Part shown: positions 46,656-53,711 of the stretch, one piece after another | Numbering within the stretch: the stretch's first letter is position 1 | How the letters are laid out: every line of letters begins with the position of its first letter | NCBI GenBank assembly: GCA_029259915.1 | Contig: JAJDED010000061.1 | Span: forward strand, 124,001 to 188,000 | Source of the DNA: Planctomycetota bacterium | GTDB taxonomy: Bacteria; Planctomycetota; Planctomycetia; Pirellulales; Lacipirellulaceae | Direction: 5' to 3' | Length of the DNA stretch: 64,000 bases | Program-made: the position numbers and the translations under genes | The notes under the pieces: model-generated | Seen by the model: only the letters and a program-made list of their open reading frames with translations | The model's database searches: none | What the model was told of the DNA's origin: nothing

Positions 46656-46991
46656 ATGACCAAGCAAGCGCCACGCAGTGAAGCAGACCTAGCACGGGAA
46701 CTCAATGAGAAGCTCCAGAGTCGTCTTAAGTCGAAACGGTTGGCCAGCATTCTTCTGTCGGGAAGCTCTGTTCTTGCTGCGGCAGTGTGTGGACTGCTGG
46801 GTTTTGCGATGGAGGCGTTTTGTCTGTTCGTTGTCGCCCTAATCCTTCTGCTGCGCTACTTCGACACGAACGGCCATCTGCACGAGGTCCGTCATCGTTC
46901 CACGAAAACGCTTTTTCCACGTCTGTCAAAGCTTCAACGCAAAGATCAATCGGCTTCATCCAATCCAGGACAATCCTTGTCACAGGGATAG
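46656..46991 (+). CDS. Small two-helix membrane protein, unknown
   Basis: ATG 46656 has GGAG 9 bases upstream; a GTG at 46638 overlapping the previous stop is an alternative. The 111-residue product has two adjacent membrane helices (LASILLSGSSVLAAAVCGLL and MEAFCLFVVALILLLRYF) between a basic N-terminus and a basic, Ser-rich tail. The small size and tandem arrangement with 46306-46641 recall accessory membrane pairs, but no function can be assigned. Confidence 0.55.
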   Translation: MTKQAPRSEADLARELNEKLQSRLKSKRLASILLSGSSVLAAAVCGLLGFAMEAFCLFVVALILLLRYFDTNGHLHEVRHRSTKTLFPRLSKLQRKDQSASSNPGQSLSQG

Positions 46992-47178
46992 CAGGGACTA
47001 GTGCTAGATGCACTCCCAATCGCCCCGCATCCGAATGGGACGTTTATAACGGATGCTCCACGGAGCAGTCTCAATTCTGGCCCACGCTCTGGCGTACTTT
47101 CTCGTCCGTGGGCCGTGCGCACAGAGCGTAACGTAAGTTTTCAAAACATACTTTCATACGTTTTGGAGACGACCGACG

Positions 47179-48147
47179 ATGCCGCAAAACCGACCCCTGT
47201 TGGAAAACTGGACCCCTGAACTTTCCGCCCGCATGGACAAAGCGATCTTTGTCGCCCAGCACCGGCTCCACGAGCTGGATCTGTTCAACGACGATCGGCT
47301 GGTGGAATTGCTCGATCGGCATCCGCGTGAGTTCTTGGTCATCAACACCATGGGCACCGATCCCACAAAGCCTGCCGAGTGGCAAGAAGGGCGCGCGGGA
47401 AACCTCGATGCCGAGCAGTTGTTTGAATCCGTCCAGCGAGGCCGTGTGTGGTTGAATCTCCGTCGGGTGATGGATCATCACTCCGAGTACGCCAATTTGG
47501 TGAACAATTTGTACTCGGAACTAGAAGCCGAATGCCCGGGACTGTTGACATACAACCGCTCGGCCAATTTGCTGATTTCCTCACCCGGGGCGATTGTTTA
47601 CTGTCATGTCGATTGCCCGGTGAACATGCTCTGGCACTTACGTGGCAAGAAGCGTGCGTGGGCCTATCCGCTAGAATCTGGCGTCGTATCCGACGACTCG
47701 ATCGAAGGAGTTGTCAGCAGCACAAAGCCAGAGGAAGTGAATTTCCGACCCGAGTGGGACAATCTGGCCGCCGTCTACGACCTCAACCCAGGCGAAATGG
47801 TCACCTGGCCGCAGCACACGCCACACCGAGTGGTTAACACCGAAGGCGTGAACGTCTCGCTTTCCACCGAACACATGACGCGCGCCGCCGCACGTCGCAA
47901 CAACGTGTTTTTGGCGAACAACCATTTCCGAAAAATGTTCCCCGGTGATTTCCGCTCGACAGAGCTAACCGGCTGGCGTCCCGCGGCGAAGGAATTCGTG
48001 CTACGCATAATGCGCCGCATCCCACCACTGGCCCCCACACCGCCAACGGGATTCAAAACCCCGATCACGTTTGAAGTGGACCTCGACGCCCCCGACTGCA
48101 TCCGCCAGTTAGAAGAATCGGATCACCGCGAACCGGTACTCCAATAA
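47179..48147 (+). CDS. Cupin/JmjC-like 2-oxoglutarate-dependent oxygenase
   Basis: A 322-residue protein. YCHVDCPVNMLWHLRGKKR carries the HxD iron-binding pair of a JmjC/cupin barrel, and TWPQHTPHRVVNTEGVN provides the distal His. Such enzymes hydroxylate proteins or small molecules using Fe(II) and 2-oxoglutarate; the substrate here is unknown. The last 42 codons plus 18 bp of downstream DNA are present again, diverged, at 53151-53299, 5.1 kb downstream. Confidence 0.65.
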   Translation: MPQNRPLLENWTPELSARMDKAIFVAQHRLHELDLFNDDRLVELLDRHPREFLVINTMGTDPTKPAEWQEGRAGNLDAEQLFESVQRGRVWLNLRRVMDHHSEYANLVNNLYSELEAECPGLLTYNRSANLLISSPGAIVYCHVDCPVNMLWHLRGKKRAWAYPLESGVVSDDSIEGVVSSTKPEEVNFRPEWDNLAAVYDLNPGEMVTWPQHTPHRVVNTEGVNVSLSTEHMTRAAARRNNVFLANNHFRKMFPGDFRSTELTGWRPAAKEFVLRIMRRIPPLAPTPPTGFKTPITFEVDLDAPDCIRQLEESDHREPVLQ

Positions 48148-48165
48148 GGCGTGTTCTGACAAACA
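48016..48165 (+). repeat. Copy 1 of a 150-bp direct repeat: 3' end of the oxygenase gene
   Basis: This matches 53151-53299 with about 12 substitutions and one single-base gap. The match covers the last 42 codons of the oxygenase gene and runs through AAGGCGTGTTCTGACAAACA past the stop. Together the copies bracket a 5-kb block of minus-strand genes. Confidence 0.8.
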
Positions 48166-48249
48166 GGTCCCGCGCGGTCGCTGGACCCGGGGAGCGTTCT
48201 ATGTGGATTGTAGGCTGAGACCTTGCAGTAGGCTGATCTCATCGCGTAT

Positions 48250-48357
48250 TTATTTGTTCTTCTTTTCCTTTTTCAATTTTCGCTTCTCCTTGGGACTAAG
48301 TTGGGCCTTTTTCTGTTGCTCTTTCTTCCCTTTGTCTTTGCTTCCTTTGTCACCCAT
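48250..48357 (-). CDS. Very small Lys-rich protein
   Basis: 35 residues starting at ATG 48357, with AAGGAG 8 bases upstream. It begins MGDKGSKDKGKKEQQKKAQL, and nearly half the residues are Lys. The strong ribosome site supports translation. Short basic proteins with this MGDKG start occur in many bacteria without known function; I state this from memory. It lies 41 bp after the CDP-alcohol transferase gene on the same strand. Confidence 0.6.
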   Translation of the reverse strand: MGDKGSKDKGKKEQQKKAQLSPKEKRKLKKEKKNK

Positions 48358-48398
48358 AGCTGCTTCTCCTTGATTAGTGAACCTTCTTGCCGACTCGG

Positions 48399-49079
48399 TC
48401 AGGAAACTCCTAACGATTCTTTTGTACTGCCCAGAATGATCGCCGTTGCTAGCGAAACCAGATAAGAAATCACAAAGCAACCTGCAATAACAGATGTGGT
48501 GCTGGGGACCAACCAAGCAACTAGTAGCGTAACATTTAACAGACCAATGGCAATGCCAGACTTTGTCATACCACGGATCAGATATGGCAACTTGTAGGGC
48601 ATGAGCATTGTCACGGCATGCAACAAGAATGCGATTATTAGATAAGGCGTTGCGCTGAATTTGAAGATGTTCGCCAACAGAAGAACGAACAAGGTGTGGC
48701 GGACCAATTCATTTGTCGGAGAACCCATCCCTGCGACATGGCTAGGAACAAGTCGACTCACACTACGCACTACGATTGCCGCTACGCCAATCAGGCTGGC
48801 AACGACACAAGCTCCTCCGAAGTGCATTCCAACAACCATTACGAAAACACTATGCGCGATCGAGTCGCAGACGTTGTCCAATAAAGCTCCGAACTCACTC
48901 CTGATATTCAACTTTGCAGCCAATACGCCATCTAAATCATCCATCACATTGCTGTAGATCATCAGCGGGATTAGGTACCGGTAACCGCCTTCTTGAAAAA
49001 GCAGGCATATTGGTAGCACCCCAAGAATAGAAACGGCATTGGCCAGATTCTTATATAAAAAGTTACTCCGCTTGTGCAT
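48399..49079 (-). CDS. CDP-alcohol phosphatidyltransferase family protein
   Basis: A 226-residue membrane protein with about six helices. MDDLDGVLAAKLNIRSEFG and then ALLDNVCD match the DxxDGxxAR...GxxxDxxxD signature, with Lys in place of the usual Arg. The family displaces CMP from CDP-activated alcohols to make phospholipids or di-inositol-type phosphodiesters. The gene lies 11 bp after a cytidylyltransferase-like gene that could supply the CDP-activated substrate. Substrate not assigned. Confidence 0.75.
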   Translation of the reverse strand: MHKRSNFLYKNLANAVSILGVLPICLLFQEGGYRYLIPLMIYSNVMDDLDGVLAAKLNIRSEFGALLDNVCDSIAHSVFVMVVGMHFGGACVVASLIGVAAIVVRSVSRLVPSHVAGMGSPTNELVRHTLFVLLLANIFKFSATPYLIIAFLLHAVTMLMPYKLPYLIRGMTKSGIAIGLLNVTLLVAWLVPSTTSVIAGCFVISYLVSLATAIILGSTKESLGVS

Positions 49080-49090
49080 TGATGAACTAC

Positions 49091-49852
49091 CTAGACGGAT
49101 TTCCTTGGGAAGATCAACTCGGCTTGGTGGAGATCTTCTAACGTGTCAACTTCGTACCATCGCCCGCTATCAAACATGACCGCCTCAAGTGAGAGGCTCC
49201 CATCAGCGACCATTTCTGAAAATACAGTCTCGTAGTATTCATTCACTCGCCCCGCACACACGTGCGCCGATAAACGCTCCACGACGCGATCCCACGACGC
49301 GATCGTGAAGCTATACATGTTGACGGTTTTGTGAGTGACTGCGTCCAACGATTCGGAATCACCGAACTGGAAAGCGGAAATCTGTTGAAACGGATCGACT
49401 GTAACTGTCGTTCCATCCATCCACTGTTCCATCGTCGAGATGGCAATCTTGTTGGGCTGCAACATCTCGCCTAACAGCGAGGCCTCGAACACGACGTCGC
49501 TTTCGACCAACAGAAAAGGCTCATGAATGGTAGTGCGAGCCAGCCACAGAGAATACAAGTTGTTGGTGGTCGAGTAGCGAGGATTGATGACGTACTCGAT
49601 CGTCAGGACCTCGGCCCAATCATCAAGAAATTCACGAACATGGTGGTCCAGGTAGCCGACAACCACTACCAGTCGCTCGAAGCCTTGATCACACAAGCAA
49701 TGAACCAGGCGTTCGAGAATGGCAATGCCGTTCACCTCGGAAAGACACTTGGGGGCGTTGTTGGTCAGCGGCTGAAGTCGGCTTCCAGTGCCGGCGGCGA
49801 GTAGTACTGCGGTCGTTATTTGGTTGCTATTTGTGTTGGCCATAGCCTCCAT
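49091..49852 (-). CDS. Sugar/choline-phosphate nucleotidyltransferase family protein
   Basis: A 253-residue protein with the nucleotide-binding loop VLLAAGTGSRLQPLTNNAPK, LLVESDVVF (metal-binding Asp) and a C-terminal WYEVDTLEDLHQAE. The form is typical of LicC-like phosphocholine or inositol-phosphate cytidylyltransferases. Followed by a CDP-alcohol transferase gene, it suggests a two-step route: CTP activation of a phosphorylated head group, then transfer to a lipid or alcohol acceptor. ATG 49852 is used; ATG 49843 is possible. Confidence 0.7.
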   Translation of the reverse strand: MEAMANTNSNQITTAVLLAAGTGSRLQPLTNNAPKCLSEVNGIAILERLVHCLCDQGFERLVVVVGYLDHHVREFLDDWAEVLTIEYVINPRYSTTNNLYSLWLARTTIHEPFLLVESDVVFEASLLGEMLQPNKIAISTMEQWMDGTTVTVDPFQQISAFQFGDSESLDAVTHKTVNMYSFTIASWDRVVERLSAHVCAGRVNEYYETVFSEMVADGSLSLEAVMFDSGRWYEVDTLEDLHQAELIFPRKSV

Positions 49853-49990
49853 TCTTCGATGACAGTCGATACTTGCATTCCATAAGATGAACCTTTGAGC
49901 GAGTTACACTCCAATGACGACAGGGGATCACAATATTTCCAAATCCTTCACTTCTGCACTCCGCTTTAGCCCACATAAGACGTTATTGTT

Positions 49991-50242
49991 TTAAGTGCCA
50001 TGAGGATTTCTCTTCGGAGGCGATTGTAGTTGGTCAATCACTTGGCGAACTCCAGAGACGCTCTTAATTGCCTTTACGATCGAATTCCTTTGGTTTTCGT
50101 ACTGCAGCTTGCCTGAAAGAGTGACCGTGCCACGCTGTACGGCAGCTGTGACCTTTGATTGCGAACCAGTGCCGGTACGAACCAAACGCCGATTCACCGT
50201 CTTCAACAGAGCTTGATCGGGGACTTCATTTGTTCCAAACAT
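49991..50242 (-). CDS. BON domain protein
   Basis: An 83-residue product (ATG 50242, AGGAC upstream; a ten-residue extension was discarded). A single BON domain spans most of it: VNRRLVRTGTGSQSKVTAAV, then VTLSGKLQYENQRNSIVKAI. No signal peptide or transmembrane helix is seen, unlike envelope BON proteins such as OsmY, so it is probably cytoplasmic. BON domains bind phospholipids or small ligands. Confidence 0.75.
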   Translation of the reverse strand: MFGTNEVPDQALLKTVNRRLVRTGTGSQSKVTAAVQRGTVTLSGKLQYENQRNSIVKAIKSVSGVRQVIDQLQSPPKRNPHGT

Positions 50243-50390
50243 GTTCTTTTGTCCTGGGCTTAAAAAGTACAACGCTGCACGGAAGAGAACGACGTTCGGG
50301 ATGAGGAACTACCGTTCCAAGTTTGTCCAATAACTTGGGACAGTCTGTCACAAGTCAGATGACTCACGATAATGTGCCAACATGTAATAA

Positions 50391-50588
50391 TCATTTTTCA
50401 TTTTCGAGCTGTTTCTTCTTGACCATTGCCTTCTTGGCAGCGGCAAGACGTGCTTGTCGTGGAGCATCCGCTTGCGTCACGGCGCACTGGGGATGAATGC
50501 CGTTTGAGGAGTACGACGAGTGACCACAGATTGGACAGATATTTCGCTCTGACTGTGGGATGAGAGGTATTGGTTTTTTGTTACTCAT
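50391..50588 (-). CDS. Small zinc-binding hypothetical protein
   Basis: 65 residues with CPICGHSSYSSNGIHPQC, a Cys2-His-Cys type zinc site, followed by a basic helical tail (RQARLAAAKKAMVKKKQ). It may bind nucleic acid. No good ribosome site precedes ATG 50588. Function unknown. Confidence 0.55.
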   Translation of the reverse strand: MSNKKPIPLIPQSERNICPICGHSSYSSNGIHPQCAVTQADAPRQARLAAAKKAMVKKKQLENEK

Positions 50589-50617
50589 AGTTATTACTGG
50601 ACGCCATTAACAGGAAC

Positions 50618-50815
50618 TCAACGTTTACTTTTTTGACACGTTTCTTGATGCAGGCTGCGAATCTCCTCCAGCTCCTTCGAGAATCGCAAACGCAACGGAC
50701 TTTCCGGGCTCAACTGGTCGACTAGCGACTCCGCCTCTGCCAGCATTGAAGGCGTAATTGTCTGGCCACTAAAGAGTTTCTGCCATAGTCGAGTTGCGTC
50801 ACGTTCGTCCATCAT
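50618..50815 (-). CDS. Small helical hypothetical protein
   Basis: 65 residues (MMDERDATRLWQKLFSGQTI...), charged and helical, with LRFSKELEEIRSLHQ at the C-terminal end. No cysteine motif, no membrane segment and no family match. It is on the same strand as all other genes of this block, spaced 29 bp from its downstream neighbour. Confidence 0.45.
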   Translation of the reverse strand: MMDERDATRLWQKLFSGQTITPSMLAEAESLVDQLSPESPLRLRFSKELEEIRSLHQETCQKSKR

Positions 50816-50864
50816 CTAGGGTCTCTCTGGTAACAAGGATTTCGTTCAGGAGATTGGATCACAA

Positions 50865-51320
50865 TCAACGGGCGGGAAAAAAGGAGTCTCGCACCGCAGA
50901 ATCGAGGCAACACAACACCATCCTGCTTCCTTTGTGTCGTAAGTGTTTGTCGAATGAGACAAGTGTGTCGATGGAGGCAGTGGAAAACGCGTTTAGGCCA
51001 GTAAAGTCCAACAGGACTTTGCTGCCGATAGCCAACTTATCTGTGAGTTTTGCGAAATCTCTTCGGAGTTCACTCGTAGTATCATCTGTAAAGCCCTGAG
51101 ACTTCTTAAACCCAACATGCGTCACGCTTGCTGACTGAGATGCATCTAGAAACTCAAAGTCCCAAGACTCTGAGAATTTTGCCTGTATAGCGGGACTAGC
51201 TGTTTTCGGCTTGAGCGCACTGACAGCTTCGTCACGGAAGTCGTACATTTCGAAAATTCTATGGGGGTACTTTGCCACGTTGTGTTTCTCTTTCTCTTTG
51301 TGCGTTGCGTCCGAAGACAA
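50865..51320 (-). CDS. STAS-domain protein (anti-sigma antagonist-like)
   Basis: A 151-residue product. After about 60 residues of variable N-terminus, the segment SKVLLDFTGLNAFSTASIDT has the strand-Asp-Ser pattern of STAS domains; the Ser/Thr-Ser pair is where SpoIIAA-type proteins are phosphorylated. DKHLRHKGSRMVLCCLDSAV follows. STAS proteins relay partner-switching signals. No kinase or sigma gene lies nearby. Confidence 0.6.
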   Translation of the reverse strand: MSSDATHKEKEKHNVAKYPHRIFEMYDFRDEAVSALKPKTASPAIQAKFSESWDFEFLDASQSASVTHVGFKKSQGFTDDTTSELRRDFAKLTDKLAIGSKVLLDFTGLNAFSTASIDTLVSFDKHLRHKGSRMVLCCLDSAVRDSFFPAR

Positions 51321-51456
51321 TTGCTCTTGGATTCAACGGAGACGTCTTTGCCAAGACTTCAACAATCTTTGAGCGATTGCTCTGCATTATGCGACAGGCT
51401 AGTGGATGCTCTGTGGAAGCGTCGGAATTCGCCTTACGCAAACTGCTTATGGGTGG

Positions 51457-51714
51457 CTACTCATCCGAGTCGCCTTCTGTTTCCCACGCTTGATTAGCGC
51501 GGAAATTATCCGGCACCTTCATGTTGGCCTCAGAACGGCTGTCTTGTCGTGCTGGAAACACAACTCGGTTCAGCAATTCGGTACGTAGAACAGGGATTTC
51601 CCTGGGAGCGTCAATACCAATGCGCACCGAGGTACCGCGAATCTCTAGCACTGTCACGAAAACATTGTTACTGATCTGTATACTTTCCTGCTGCTTTCGG
51701 CTTAAAATGAGCAT
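51457..51714 (-). CDS. csrA: Carbon storage regulator CsrA
   Basis: An 85-residue protein. The first 55 residues are canonical CsrA: MLILSRKQQESIQISNNVFV, VTVLEIRGTSVRIGIDAP and REIPVLRTEL. CsrA dimers bind GGA motifs in mRNA leaders and control translation. The C-terminal 30 residues are a charged extension. A strong site (GGAGGAG) precedes the ATG. Its presence in an accessory block rather than with flagellar genes is unusual. Confidence 0.92.
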   Translation of the reverse strand: MLILSRKQQESIQISNNVFVTVLEIRGTSVRIGIDAPREIPVLRTELLNRVVFPARQDSRSEANMKVPDNFRANQAWETEGDSDE

Positions 51715-51741
51715 TTTCTCCTCCGTGTGTGTGGGATGTGC

Positions 51742-52092
51742 TCAGTGTTTCTGTGTGTTACTCTTGCGGGTTCGGGACTCCATCTTGGCAAGTTTTTGCT
51801 TGGCCATCGTCCTGACATTCACGATCACCATCGCACCGTCCATTGCCAATATGGCGTCCAGATCGTCAACTCCTTTTGCATCGTCCCCAGCCGCTACATA
51901 CACGAGTGCCCGGTTATAAAGGGCCATCGCTATCACTTCGGCCGGAACTCCTGCCAACTCAATAGCGGTTGTGTAGTTGGCTAAGGCGCCTTCAAAGTCG
52001 CGCCTCTTAGCCCGCGCTATGCCTCGTTTGTAATTCCACAACGCCTTATGACGCGCAGAGAATCCACTTTTGAACCAGCCAACGACGTTCAT
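51742..52092 (-). CDS. Tetratricopeptide-repeat protein
   Basis: A 116-residue protein with at least two TPR units: GIARAKRRDFEGALANYTTA and ALYNRALVYVAAGDDAKGVD. A basic tail ends it. TPR proteins serve as adaptors. It lies 4 bp after 52097-52351 on the same strand and 27 bp before csrA, so these genes are probably one operon. Confidence 0.75.
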   Translation of the reverse strand: MNVVGWFKSGFSARHKALWNYKRGIARAKRRDFEGALANYTTAIELAGVPAEVIAMALYNRALVYVAAGDDAKGVDDLDAILAMDGAMVIVNVRTMAKQKLAKMESRTRKSNTQKH

Positions 52093-52096
52093 CTAT

Positions 52097-52351
52097 TTAC
52101 GCTACTTCCTCCAGCGAATGATCCAAAGCGAGCCTCACGCCCGGTATCGCGGTTAGGAGACTCTCCAATTTCCGCTGAGACAACTGCGACCCGTGGGCCA
52201 CGCAGAAGGTACAGTAGGCGGGTAGTTCCGCCTCCTGAATTGGCTCACTTGTCCTGAAAACGAACGACTCGCTGAGACGGTCAAGGACCCATCGTGCGTT
52301 TTCAATGCCTGCAACACGAATGCGGCAAGCATATCCCTCGTGCCTAATCAA
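52097..52351 (-). CDS. Small hypothetical protein upstream of the TPR gene
   Basis: An 84-residue frame from TTG 52351; the start is not well supported by a ribosome site. The sequence (NARWVLDRLSESFVF, PAYCTFCVAHGSQLSQRKLE) is balanced and looks folded, with Cys-x2-Cys at about residues 47-50. Its end lies 4 bp before the TPR gene. No family is recognised. Confidence 0.5.
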   Translation of the reverse strand: MIRHEGYACRIRVAGIENARWVLDRLSESFVFRTSEPIQEAELPAYCTFCVAHGSQLSQRKLESLLTAIPGVRLALDHSLEEVA

Positions 52352-52401
52352 GACAGCAAATTCGGTAACTGCACTCGTTCTAGGCCTTTTCTTTCTTTAT
52401 T

Positions 52402-52917
52402 TCACTTTGCCGCAGAGGACTGGCTGACAATAGCTGCTTCCAAATCCTTGCAACGTTGGCTTACCGAACGGTACGGCATGCTCTCTTCGAGTCGATAGCG
52501 CTCTGCGCGAACGAACCAGAGCGACAGGCCTCCTGTGTTATGAGCAGGCAACTGTGGCGATGGCTGGGCACGAACGCCTAGCGAGCCCTTCCTGCCGGTT
52601 TTCTGCCAGCCGCGACGTTCCATGATCATGCGGACCAAAACGCCTATCGCCTGCCGCAATCGCTGAGTCTCACGGGCATGAACTGCAGAAAAGTATGCAT
52701 GGACGGCGGGCTGTGATTCGAGCTCCCGCACAACGCCAGCTAGTGGCGACCGGTCGTGGTGAATCTCCGCATCTTCCATACGTTGTTGTCGATCTGCGTC
52801 ATTAAAAAATGCGAGCACTTCGTCAAACGGTTGCTCTGTGTCATTAACTACATCCGCAAAGGTCCTTCCCTGCTTATCTTTGAGGAAGTCTTCTCGAGTC
52901 ATGGTGACTTTTGGCAT
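52402..52917 (-). CDS. Hypothetical protein, first gene of the minus-strand block
   Basis: 171 residues from ATG 52917 (MPKVTMTREDFLKDKQGRTF). The longer frame reaching 53235 reads backwards through the oxygenase repeat and was discarded. The N-terminal 90 residues are helical and acidic (EQPFDEVLAFFNDADRQQR). The C-terminal part has Arg-rich and Ser-rich segments (MIMERRGWQKTGRKGS). No family is recognised. A promoter-like pair sits about 55 bp upstream. Confidence 0.55.
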   Translation of the reverse strand: MPKVTMTREDFLKDKQGRTFADVVNDTEQPFDEVLAFFNDADRQQRMEDAEIHHDRSPLAGVVRELESQPAVHAYFSAVHARETQRLRQAIGVLVRMIMERRGWQKTGRKGSLGVRAQPSPQLPAHNTGGLSLWFVRAERYRLEESMPYRSVSQRCKDLEAAIVSQSSAAK

Positions 52918-52972
52918 TTGTTTTCGTCTCGGAGAAGAGGCTATAAGAGATAAAAGTAATGTAGCTACATAA

Positions 52973-53000
52973 ATTGTACCTGCAAAATACGTAATTGCAA
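52973..53000 (-). promoter_or_regulatory. Candidate promoter of the minus-strand accessory block
   Basis: On the minus strand TTGCAA (52995-53000) and TACAAT (52973-52978) are 16 bases apart, about 55 bp upstream of the 52402-52917 gene. The surroundings are AT-rich. Confidence 0.35.
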
Positions 53001-53150
53001 GGTCAATATGTCCAGTATTATGGGGGAGATCTTGTTTTCTAGGGAAAAATAGGCCTGATCGACTGTCGACCGCTTTGCAAACTGGGCGATGTTGGGCCGC
53101 TGAACGGCCCCGCCTCCGACGTCGAGGGCCGTTTGAGCCTTGCTCGCAGT

Positions 53151-53299
53151 CGCATCCCCCACTGGCCCCCACACCGCCAACGGAATTCAAAACCCCAATC
53201 ACGTTTGAAGTGGATCTCGACGCCCCCGACTGCATTCGCCAGCTAGAAGAATCGGACCACCGCTGACCGATATTTCAATAAGACGTGTTCTGACAAACA
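53151..53299 (+). pseudogene. Truncated, diverged second copy of the oxygenase gene 3' end
   Basis: The segment encodes PTPPTEFKTPITFEVDLDAP and ends at TGA 53264-53266, a few residues earlier than the full gene. It matches 48016-48165 at about 91%. Through the shared 33-residue reading frame most differences are silent third-base changes, as expected for two genes that diverged under selection before this copy lost its 5' part. Nothing upstream of 53151 resembles the oxygenase gene. Confidence 0.7.
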
Positions 53300-53443
53300 A
53301 GCTACGGTCTTGTCTTAGCGCTGAGTAACGAACGCAACTAATGGAGGTGGGGGCAGCCCAACGCTCGAAAAAATTACTCAAAGTGCATTCGGTCTGGCCC
53401 ACCGAATGGACGAACTCTCAGGTGCGAAAACGCACCGGTGTTT

Positions 53444-53481
53444 CACGGGTATGACGTTTTAGTCTCCCAAAAATCTTCTTC
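53444..53481 (+). repeat. 38-bp direct repeat, left copy
   Basis: It begins CACGGGTATGACGTTTTAGT and ends ATCTTCTTC, identical to 58056-58093. It lies 231 bp upstream of the helicase start (ATG 53712). Confidence 0.9.
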
Positions 53482-53588
53482 GAGGCAAGTAGGAATCCGC
53501 ACAGGTCGATTTATCCTGTGCCGATTCAGAAGTGCTGCATCATCAGGCCAGCTTTTCCACTGGCAAACGCCAACGCCGCGTTACGTAC

Positions 53589-53618
53589 TTGAGGTAAGCT
53601 GCGGCCAACCGCTAGAAT
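53589..53618 (+). promoter_or_regulatory. Candidate promoter of the SF1 helicase gene
   Basis: TTGAGG (53589-53594) and TAGAAT (53613-53618) are 18 bases apart, inside the left repeat boundary. Confidence 0.45.
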
Positions 53619-53650
53619 AGGCAGCCTGCTTATAGGAGGACTCCTTCAAT

Positions 53651-53695
53651 ATGCAGGGCTTACTGAAGAAATATCTGTATAATCCTTGTGCCTAA
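53651..53695 (+). CDS. Possible 14-codon leader peptide before the helicase gene
   Basis: ATG 53651 has AGGAGG about 10 bases upstream, the only strong ribosome site before the helicase, and encodes MQGLLKKYLYNPCA. Its TAA overlaps an ATG (TAATG) opening a six-codon frame (MPIQHS). The stop of that frame overlaps the helicase ATG 53712 (ATGA). This chain could deliver ribosomes to the helicase start or regulate it. It could also be the true N-terminus separated by a frameshift. Confidence 0.35.
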   Translation: MQGLLKKYLYNPCA

Positions 53696-53711
53696 TGCCA
53701 ATACAACACTC

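Noticed and set aside
46992-47178. GGCCCACG/CGTGGGCC hairpin before the oxygenase gene as a riboswitch
   Set aside because: A single 8-bp stem with no further conserved structure. Nothing supports a regulatory RNA class.
52918-53235. N-terminal extension of the 52402-52917 protein
   Set aside because: The extra residues are the reverse translation of the oxygenase repeat and of AT-rich DNA. ATG 52917 begins the protein-like part.
45351-53299. tRNA-Ser as the attachment site of the accessory region
   Set aside because: No second copy of the tRNA 3' end was found downstream, and no integrase gene is present. The oxygenase 3'-end duplication is a better boundary marker.
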